Notes under the pieces: generated by a model
What the model saw: the letters and a program-made list of their open reading frames with translations, nothing else
Database searches by the model: none
What the model was told of the DNA's origin: nothing
Origin: Oceanospirillaceae bacterium
GTDB lineage: Bacteria; Pseudomonadota; Gammaproteobacteria; Pseudomonadales; Balneatricaceae
Reading direction: 5' to 3'
Assembly: GCA_013215375.1 (NCBI GenBank)
Contig: JABSRB010000036.1
Span: 1-59,482 of the forward strand
DNA: 59,482 bases
Part shown: positions 53,380 to 59,482 of the stretch, in pieces
Layout: the number at the start of each line of letters is the position of its first letter
Position numbering within the stretch: the stretch's first letter is position 1
Translations under genes and position numbers: made by a program

Positions 53380-55437
53380 CTAGTTTCCAGCTACGTCATC
53401 AGCGCTTAGGAACCACTGTGATGGTAGGTAAGGGTAAGTGCGGTAGTACTCGTAAGAAGAGGTTTTTGGCACTTCGAAGTTACCTAATTTACGGCTGTAA
53501 TAGACCGGAGAAACCGCTTTTACGGTGCCGATAATAAATAGGTCGTCAACCACTCTTTGGGCAATTTCTAGCCCCAGCGCGTTGGACTCTTTAGTACCAG
53601 TTTGCAAGGTAACGAAACGCTCCGCTAACTTTTGCATTTCTATCACTGTCTGTGGTGGCTTCACTCCCTCTGCCCCTTTAGTGTCTTTGTATTGAGCCCA
53701 CAACATACCGGTACGCAAATCAAAGAAGCTGCTATAAGGCGGCAGTAAACTTTCAGTATTACTCGCCAATGTTGCCAGTGGGCGCCCCATAGACCAAGCC
53801 AGTACACTTAAGTCGTTAGCGCTCTGCGAATTGCGATATTCATCAGAGGTCACTTCCTTAATGCTGGTCTTAACCCCGATATCCGTCCAGTTGCTGGCTA
53901 TAATTTCAACAACCTCTGTCGCTGCTCCCTGGGTAGAGTACTGAAAGTTGAGCTCAAATTTAGCACCTGATGGAAGATCGCGTAGGCCGTCACCATTTTT
54001 ATCAACAACACCTGCTTTATCTAACAACTGCGCGGCTAATTTGACATCAAACTGGATCCAGCTGTTTTTCAACTTGTCGGTAACAAACGAGGCAGTATCG
54101 GCATCAAAAGCGGTATATTGGGTCGGTGTACCTAAGCCAAAGTAGGCAATCTCGTTAATTTGCTGACGATTAACCGCGACAGACATCGCCCGGCGGAAGT
54201 TAACATCATTAAACACCGCACGCTTTTCCAAATTTTTATCGGTTAAGTTAAAGGCAAAGGTCATCTCACCAATAGTCGGACGTAGTGCCACCGTGTAATT
54301 ACCTGAGTTCTTGTTCTCCAATAACACCGGAGTTGCTGGCAAGTTGACCGCTTGCGCTTTATAAGTAATCTCACCGGCAATCATTTTTGCAGTTTGAATA
54401 TTTTCGTCAGCAATAAAAACTTCTTTGATCTCGTTGATGTAGGGAAGTTGGTTGCCCGCAGTATCAACTTGGAAGAAATAGGGGTTGGCGACTAGTCGAC
54501 GCCCCTCTAAGGTCTCTTCAACCACCAAATAAGACTCTAAAGTCGGTGCTATCGCGGTGAAGCCCGCCTTAACTAAGGTAGCGGCACGTTTTTTGTCTTT
54601 TAACAGCGGCGTTGGGATATCTTTCCAGTCTGACTGACCGTAGTAAAAGATCACTGCCTCGTAGCCATTGTCAAAGCCCAGTGATTTAGCCAGCTTGTCG
54701 GCATCTTTATTAAACTTAGGGTGAAATTTTTCCAGTAAATGCTTTGGCTGGAATGGCTGTGCATAATCAAGTGCGAAGTTAGCCAGTAAACCAGGCTTAG
54801 GATAATTCAAGGTAAAGACAACAGTGCTACTGTCCACCGCTTTAACTTGCATCGGCTTACCATCAGATAAGAAGCGCTCTTTTACTTTCTTAATCACATT
54901 TTTGTCAAAAAGCAGGTCGTTGTACCAAAACTCAATATCTGCGGCGGTAAAAGGTACGCCATCAGACCACTTGTGTCCCTCGCGTAGTTTCATGGTCAAT
55001 TCAGTGTAATCTGCATTCCACTGCCAAGACTTAGCCACGTTTGGTACTATTGTTTTCAAGTCATCGCTAAATCTAACTAAATTAACGTGACGCACTGATA
55101 ATAAATCGGAGGTGCCTGACTCAGTCGCCTTAGAGATACCACTTAACACCCCACCGTATATACCGATGCGCTGATAGGGAGCGATCACTAACGGCTCCAA
55201 CGGCAAACGATTTTGCAGTGATGGCAAAGCAGGGTTACCGGCAATGCGCTGGTTTAGTGCTGCAATCACTGGGTTGGCATTAAATTTTAACTGGCAACCA
55301 TATTTGCTTTCAAACTCTACCTTCTCAAATAAATGAGGGTAAGCACCGCCTGCGTCACTACCAGTAATGGTCGGGCAAGCAGCCAATACATTGCCTGTCA
55401 CTAGTACCGCAACACCTGCAATTAATATTTTTTTCAT
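53380..55437 (-). CDS. ABC importer substrate-binding protein (SBP family 5, YejA-like)
   Basis: 685-aa periplasmic protein, large for the family (YejA about 604). Signal peptide KKILIAGVAVLVTGNVLA-A, then an unusual 90-residue N-terminal segment before the SBP_bac_5 start (IGIYGGVLSGISKATESGTSDLL). VNLVRFSDDLKTIVPNVAKSWQWNADYTELTMKLREGHKWSDGVPFTAADIEFWYNDLL is the hallmark. ATG 55437 has AAGGA upstream. First gene of the operon; ligand unknown (peptide, opine or glycoside are all possible for this class). Confidence 0.9.
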   Translation of the reverse strand: MKKILIAGVAVLVTGNVLAACPTITGSDAGGAYPHLFEKVEFESKYGCQLKFNANPVIAALNQRIAGNPALPSLQNRLPLEPLVIAPYQRIGIYGGVLSGISKATESGTSDLLSVRHVNLVRFSDDLKTIVPNVAKSWQWNADYTELTMKLREGHKWSDGVPFTAADIEFWYNDLLFDKNVIKKVKERFLSDGKPMQVKAVDSSTVVFTLNYPKPGLLANFALDYAQPFQPKHLLEKFHPKFNKDADKLAKSLGFDNGYEAVIFYYGQSDWKDIPTPLLKDKKRAATLVKAGFTAIAPTLESYLVVEETLEGRRLVANPYFFQVDTAGNQLPYINEIKEVFIADENIQTAKMIAGEITYKAQAVNLPATPVLLENKNSGNYTVALRPTIGEMTFAFNLTDKNLEKRAVFNDVNFRRAMSVAVNRQQINEIAYFGLGTPTQYTAFDADTASFVTDKLKNSWIQFDVKLAAQLLDKAGVVDKNGDGLRDLPSGAKFELNFQYSTQGAATEVVEIIASNWTDIGVKTSIKEVTSDEYRNSQSANDLSVLAWSMGRPLATLASNTESLLPPYSSFFDLRTGMLWAQYKDTKGAEGVKPPQTVIEMQKLAERFVTLQTGTKESNALGLEIAQRVVDDLFIIGTVKAVSPVYYSRKLGNFEVPKTSSYEYYRTYPYLPSQWFLSADDVAGN

Positions 55438-55863
55438 GGAATAATTCCTTAAATTTAACAAAAAGTATTGTTAGGATTCGCCACTAAGACCCGGTTAATT
55501 CAGTCCTGCAGCCGTAGCGTAAGTATTTTTTGTGTAAGGAAATAATAAGCGCGAAAGATGACGCTGATGTGACGCAAATATGTAACTTTTATGACATACC
55601 AAAGCGTTAAATACATGTAAATATTGAGAGTGTACCGAGGATAATGGATTTGCTAACAGCACTGCCAACGGGAAATTGAGAATGGATAAATGCGGAAAAT
55701 CTATAAGGATATGCTAACGACAGCTGGGAGCTTGCCCACCTAGGTATTTTGGCTACATAGGGGATCTCTACTGAGCATCCCCTAGATCAGTACCATTTTT
55801 AAAACTAGCATTAAGCCAAGGCTTCATTGAAACCTAATTATTAGCGCTACAACCATCTGCTAT
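55438..55863. other. 425-bp intergenic region
   Basis: Promoter region of the importer operon and 3' end of tenA. A stem TAGGGGAT/ATCCCCTA (55758-55765/55777-55784) may be the tenA terminator; no T tract. No GTMTAKAC operator is visible, unlike phnW and phnX. Nothing else seen. Confidence 0.45.
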
Positions 55864-56514
55864 TTATCTATCAACAAAGGAGGCGGCAAAAAAGTCACAC
55901 TCGCACTGCACTGCTTGAGAAAAGATGGCGCTCACCTGCTCTTGCTCGGCCTTAGATAGCTCCTGCCAAACGTTATCTAGTTGCTCACGGAAATATGCAA
56001 CCACTGCTGCAAAACCCACTCCTGAATGCAGGTCAATCCATTGAGAAAACCAAAAAGGCAAGCTGTCTGGGTAATCAACATAACGCTCTGCCCATGTTAA
56101 ATAACTCCATTCTGCCACGACTAATACCGCCAACATCAACTCATAGCGACCAGACATACGCGCGCTGTGCATTAACTGTTGAAAAGCTAATGTCTGCGGT
56201 GCAGTCGGTGGATTTTGCTGCGCTTGAGTCATCTCCAACGCATCAAATGAGCGCAGAAAGTAGTTGTTTTCAGGGCCGGTGATTAACGCCAGAAACTGCG
56301 CACCAGGCACAGCATCAGCCAAGGTCGGTGCATGGGCAATAGCGGTGGCTAACAGTCGCACAAAACTGTCGACGAATTTATAGTCCTGTGCCAGATACCA
56401 TTGCATTTTTGCTTTAGGTAGCGTGCCGTTCGCCAACTCTCGACAAAAATCATGATCGGTGGCCACATCCCAATCAGCCTGGCACTGGGAACGTAAATAT
56501 TCTGTGGGGCGCAT
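55864..56514 (-). CDS. TenA family protein (TenA_E type)
   Basis: 216-aa all-helical TenA/THI-4 protein. DWDVATDHDFCRELANGTLPKAKMQWYLAQDYKFVDSFVRLLATAIAHAP is the conserved start, and the late FWFSQWIDLHSGVGFAAVVAYFREQLD and final CECDFFAASF also fit. At the usual active-site cysteine position the sequence is VLVVAEWSYLTWAERY, so the cysteine is replaced with Ala/Glu as in TenA_E proteins, which act on aminopyrimidine thiamin-salvage precursors. No thiamin genes adjoin it. Confidence 0.87.
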   Translation of the reverse strand: MRPTEYLRSQCQADWDVATDHDFCRELANGTLPKAKMQWYLAQDYKFVDSFVRLLATAIAHAPTLADAVPGAQFLALITGPENNYFLRSFDALEMTQAQQNPPTAPQTLAFQQLMHSARMSGRYELMLAVLVVAEWSYLTWAERYVDYPDSLPFWFSQWIDLHSGVGFAAVVAYFREQLDNVWQELSKAEQEQVSAIFSQAVQCECDFFAASFVDR

Positions 56515-56662
56515 ATATAACCTCTCGCAAGATACTGATAATTAGACGAAGATTATATAGTGATTAACATTCAATGCGATAGAGGCCAAGCTTACAATAG
56601 AGAGTTTGCGAAGGCTGATGTCTGTTTCCCAACTGCGCAGGATCCCATTCTTTTTAACGAAA

Positions 56663-56944
56663 CTAAAGGCTAGAAACCCCAGCCACTTGTGTTACCGATG
56701 CAGCATTAGATCGCTCAATGATTTTCACTAGAGCGGACTGAATAACTTCACTCTCTCTCGCATCCGTTTCACTGGAAAAACGTTGTTCCTGAACTTCTGC
56801 CCCCTCTTCTATCGTGAATTGAACAAGAACTTGTGTTGCACAACCCTCACTGTTCCCAAAATATTCTAAGGATATGAGCGGATAGCCTTTAAAGCCCTTC
56901 TTCGTTTGTTTTGCAATCCGTTTCTTTGCTTTATCTACATGCAT
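56663..56944 (-). CDS. Small conserved-looking hypothetical protein
   Basis: 93-aa soluble protein with an Arg/Lys-rich start (DKAKKRIAKQTKKGFKG) and the ordered segment YPLISLEYFGNSEGCATQVLVQFTIEEGAEVQEQRFSSETDAR followed by a helix (ESEVIQSALVKIIERS). The strand-helix pattern looks like a real compact domain. RBS AGGAAG lies 9 bp before the ATG. I do not recognise the family, and the neighbours give no clue. Confidence 0.65.
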   Translation of the reverse strand: MHVDKAKKRIAKQTKKGFKGYPLISLEYFGNSEGCATQVLVQFTIEEGAEVQEQRFSSETDARESEVIQSALVKIIERSNAASVTQVAGVSSL

Positions 56945-57151
56945 ATATTGTACTTCCTATCAGTGAATCTAGGGATATAAGGTGCCAGTATATAGTGCGA
57001 GTTTCCATAAAACGAGCGCCTAGATAATGAATGGTCTTATTATCAAATAGCAGCTGTTTAATTAAATGCTATGACGTGTATATATACAAAGTTAAGCACT
57101 CTATGACTAATTCTTATCTGTTAAATTCGGCCCATTCTTTAATTGTCGCTC

Positions 57152-58288
57152 TTAAGGTTTATCTTGCAGCAATAGATCACTGTATATTTTGAAAAAGATA
57201 TCGCGGCCTTGGCTAATCAATTGATCGGGAAAATCATAATCAGGATTGTGTATTTGCGGTAAGTCTATACCTGCGCCAAAAGCAAACATAGCCCCTTTAG
57301 CCGTTTGACTAAGCGCACCAAAATCTTCGGACCAACGAAGCGGTTCATCCAACCAAATAACCTTATTGCCACAATGATTAGCGGCATTGGCAACACGCTC
57401 GGCACACTCATCATCATTAACGCTGGCTTGGAATACATCCTGCCACTCTATCGTCACAGATAGCTTATCTCTAGCGGCTATTTTCTCCACTTTCTCAGTG
57501 ACCTGATCAATCAGTAACGCCATTCCCTGATTAGTCTCACTACGCAGCGTCACCAATAACTTGCCTGCTCCCGCAGCTGTGCCAAAGGCTTCTTCACCCA
57601 TTGAGCAGTGGATCAAGGTCAACATAATTAGCTGGTCAGACTGCAGTGTGGCCGCAAGTGGAGGCAAACTCTGCATAAGCTCGGACAGTGCTAAAGCTGG
57701 GCTGATACCCGATTCTGGATAAGCCGCATGCGCTGTTCTGCCATTAAGTTTAATCGTCATACCGCGAGACGCGCAATTAAAGCTGCCTTTACGTATCAAT
57801 ACATCGCCTAAAGGATGACCTGGGAGATTATGCAAGGCAAAGCAATAATCAGGATAAAATTGCTCAAATTGAGAATCTGCGACCACGGCAATTGCCCCTT
57901 CTCCCGTTTCTTCTGCCGGTTGGAACAAAAACGTCACACTGCCTTTTTTAGGCAGGTTCTCCACCACCTCTGCTGCTAGCGCCATCAGTATCGTCATATG
58001 ACCATCGTGACCGCATTTGTGAGATACCCCGTGATTCACTGATCGATGGGCAAAGCTGTTAATTTCCTGAATAGGCAGGGCATCCAATTCTGAGCGAAAT
58101 AGCACATTCGGTCCAGGCTCCTTGGCATCAAAACAAAAAGCCACGCCTGCGCCACCTAAATTCATATAAGTACGATCGGGATTAAACTGGGCGAATTGCT
58201 CAAGTATATAGCCAGCTGTTGCGCTCTCTTGCCCAGATAATTCCGGATACTTGTGTAAATGCTGTCTCAGTAATGTCCACTGGCTCAT
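57152..58288 (-). CDS. M20 family amidohydrolase/peptidase
   Basis: 378-aa di-metal hydrolase of the aminoacylase/IAA-amino-acid hydrolase group. LLRQHLHKYPELSGQESATAGYI begins the domain; NHGVSHKCGHDGHMTILMALA holds the metal-binding Cys/His pair and Asp; VTFLFQPAEETGEGAIAVV carries the catalytic glutamates; FALHNLPGHPLGDVLIRKG follows. The start at 58288 (MSQWTLLRQ) fits the family; the longer frame to 58378 has no good RBS. It removes an acyl or amino-acid group from an N-substituted substrate; substrate unknown. Confidence 0.9.
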   Translation of the reverse strand: MSQWTLLRQHLHKYPELSGQESATAGYILEQFAQFNPDRTYMNLGGAGVAFCFDAKEPGPNVLFRSELDALPIQEINSFAHRSVNHGVSHKCGHDGHMTILMALAAEVVENLPKKGSVTFLFQPAEETGEGAIAVVADSQFEQFYPDYCFALHNLPGHPLGDVLIRKGSFNCASRGMTIKLNGRTAHAAYPESGISPALALSELMQSLPPLAATLQSDQLIMLTLIHCSMGEEAFGTAAGAGKLLVTLRSETNQGMALLIDQVTEKVEKIAARDKLSVTIEWQDVFQASVNDDECAERVANAANHCGNKVIWLDEPLRWSEDFGALSQTAKGAMFAFGAGIDLPQIHNPDYDFPDQLISQGRDIFFKIYSDLLLQDKP

Positions 58289-58699
58289 GATTGCCATCCA
58301 TTTAATTATATTATCGAGAGAAAACTGTTTTGTTACTGCTATTTCTAACCAATTTAATCGATAGCGTAATATATGCAACCTAATTTATATAATTCATTAA
58401 CTTACTAATTTTCAGAAAGTTAGGGACAATCCTACATTGGAAGTTGATTAATTATCACAGTCATACCTGTGAGGGTTGTTTTCATTTTAATAAGCATTTA
58501 GGTAAAGGCGATATCGGGTGTTTGTGTTCGGTGTTGTACCATTCAATTAAAACCCCAAAGCAGCTGTAATTAAGTCATTAGCAATGACGAAAGACGAAAG
58601 ACGAAAATAAGATAGTTGAAGCACTACTCTTCAGATATTGAACACTTACAAGACTTTAAACACATGGCTTTTTTTCATAAAGATAGTGTATGTGTAAAT

Positions 58700-59322
58700 A
58701 GGGAACTGCGTTATGTAGATGCTTGGTACTGCAGGGCTAAAGCTTGGCGTGGTAAACCAGAATGATGGCTAGGCACATTACGAAATAGTCTTCGCGAATA
58801 TAGAATGGTACGAGGCTGCACTTCTAAAGCATCACTGATCTCCCCCTTCCTCTTTATGGGTACACATCTATGTGGGAGTACGGGCAGCGCTTTTTAGCTT
58901 TAATAACGGAAAACCCCAGGTAGCTGCATTAAGTAGATGCGTGGTACTTCGAAGCTGAAGCTTGGCGTGGTAAATCTTAAGAGATGCACAAGCGCAGCTA
59001 CGGTAGAGCCTTCAGCGAATAAAGAGTCGATTAAAGCTGCGCTTTAAGGCACTCGAAAATACCCCCTACTATTAGTATGCCCCTCTTTATGGGTACACAT
59101 CTATGTGAGAGTACAGTCTTTAATAAAGCCCCCCCAGTGCGTGTGCAATGTAAAAGCTGGAGAAAGTAGATACGTGGTACTGCTGAGCAAAGCTTGGCGT
59201 GGTAAACCTTAAGTGATGGCGCAAGCGCACTACGGATTTTTTAATACGAAGCTGCGCTTCTAAAGCATTAAAAAACTCCCCTACTATCACATGGAAGGAT
59301 GCGACAAGTCGCACTTGTTTAT
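58700..59322. repeat. Tandem array of decayed 5S-3'-end units (~220 bp each)
   Basis: The marker AGCTTGGCG recurs at 58741, 58959, 59191 and 59413 (spacing 218, 232, 222 bp); the last is the real 5S 3' end. Other markers keep the same period: CTTTATGGGTACACATCTATGTG at about 58852 and 59085, GCTGCGCTT-type segments at about 58816, 59034 and 59252, and AGCTTTAATAACG beside a C run. Each unit looks like a degraded copy of a 5S end, spacer and terminator. No coding frames. Confidence 0.8.
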
Positions 59323-59444
59323 CTTCCCCATGTGCGAGTAGCTCATCGCCTTTAAGCTTTAATAACGAAAAAACCCCCAAGTGCATAGCACTTGGGGGTT
59401 TATCGGTATTAAAGCTTGGCGATGACCTACTCTCACATGGGGAG
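59323..59444. repeat. Large palindrome centred on the rrn terminator
   Basis: The left arm 59323-59367 (CTTCCCCATGTGCGAGTAG..CATCGCC..AAGCTTTAATAACG) is the inverted copy of the right arm 59404-59444, which is the 5S 3' end and its flank, with about 37 of 41 positions matching. The perfect terminator hairpin sits in the centre, so the pre-rRNA 3' end could fold into one very long stem. Confidence 0.85.
59366..59402 (-). terminator. rRNA operon terminator
   Basis: Perfect 13-bp stem AACCCCCAAGTGC/GCACTTGGGGGTT with an ATA loop (59372-59384/59388-59400). On the minus strand it is followed by TTTTTTCG, a strong intrinsic terminator about 10 bp after the 5S 3' end. Confidence 0.92.
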
Positions 59445-59482
59445 ACCCCACACTACCATCGGCGCTAAATCGTTTCACTTCT
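59413..59482 (-). rRNA. rrf: 5S ribosomal RNA, 3' part (runs off the window)
   Basis: The reverse complement shows the 5S 3' half: AGAAGTGAAACG..GCGCCGATGGTAGTGTGGGG, then TCTCCCCATGTGAGAGTAGG and CGCCAAGCTT at the end. About 70 of 115-120 nt are inside the window; the 5' part lies beyond the right edge. Directly followed by the rrn terminator, so this is the last gene of an rrn operon on the minus strand. Confidence 0.96.

Noticed and set aside
59120-59386. 88-codon minus-strand frame near the 5S gene
   Set aside because: Lies within the degenerate 5S-derived repeats and terminator; non-coding.
1-59482. CRISPR array, prophage or tRNA gene
   Set aside because: No regularly spaced direct repeats with unique spacers, no phage structural or integrase genes, and no cloverleaf-like sequence was recognised anywhere in the window.

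Overview
This 59.5-kb window is chromosomal DNA from a gammaproteobacterium, probably a marine heterotroph. The gene set supporting this is rph/yicC, minCDE, a pspF/pspABC stress locus, a TRAP transporter, a 2-aminoethylphosphonate pathway, GcdH/GcdG glutarate catabolism and Fur-type iron regulation. The edges look like rRNA operon boundaries. An rrn-P1-like promoter with a GCGCC discriminator fires out of the left edge on the minus strand. The 3' half of a 5S rRNA gene on the minus strand runs off the right edge. The window therefore probably lies between two co-oriented rrn operons, or is a contig broken at rrn repeats.

Layout. 0-5.4 kb: rph, yicC and a glutaryl-CoA module (gcdR, divergent gcdH-gcdG). 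5.4-9.3 kb: an accessory stretch with decayed gene remnants, an unknown protein, a short-chain dehydrogenase, a Fur-boxed pseudoazurin and a long structured non-coding block. 9.4-12.9 kb: a four-gene catecholate-type siderophore ABC importer. 13-22.5 kb: enoyl-CoA hydratase, a GlxA-type AraC regulator, a small membrane protein and a DUF411 metal-binding protein separated by a MITE, LysE exporter with divergent MocR regulator, GNAT, EamA and MFS transporters, an ABM-domain protein and a cupin-AraC regulator. 22.7-27.1 kb: a probable defence islet with an uncharacterised PD-(D/E)XK nuclease-like protein and an AbiE type IV toxin-antitoxin pair with a two-site operator. 27.6-31.1 kb: a sigma-54 psp locus whose operon also appears to carry msrC and yacL. 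31.3-40.4 kb: an ATP-grasp protein and a rhamnoside/sugar-acid catabolic module (GH78 rhamnosidase, GntR regulator, TRAP transporter, DHDPS-family aldolase). 40.4-44.5 kb: a second pseudoazurin, an HDOD protein and minCDE. 44.5-56 kb: an epimerase, a HutC-type GntR, phnX, phnW and a YejABEF/Opp-like ABC transporter. 56-58.3 kb: a TenA_E protein, a small conserved protein and an M20 hydrolase. 58.7-59.5 kb: a decaying tandem array derived from the 5S 3' region, the rrn terminator and the 5S gene.

Points of most interest: (1) the 614-aa nuclease-like protein next to AbiE; (2) the roughly 220-bp tandem array of degraded 5S-end/terminator units, including a large palindrome around the rrn terminator; (3) a Fur box and a multi-hairpin block in the 780 bp before the siderophore operon, which has no Fur box directly in front of it; (4) two GTMTAKAC-type operators tying phnW and phnX to the local GntR gene; (5) two related MITEs, one of which supplies the stop codon of dctM. 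Start codons were chosen from visible ribosome-binding sites and family length. No homology search was available, so family assignments rest on recognised motifs.
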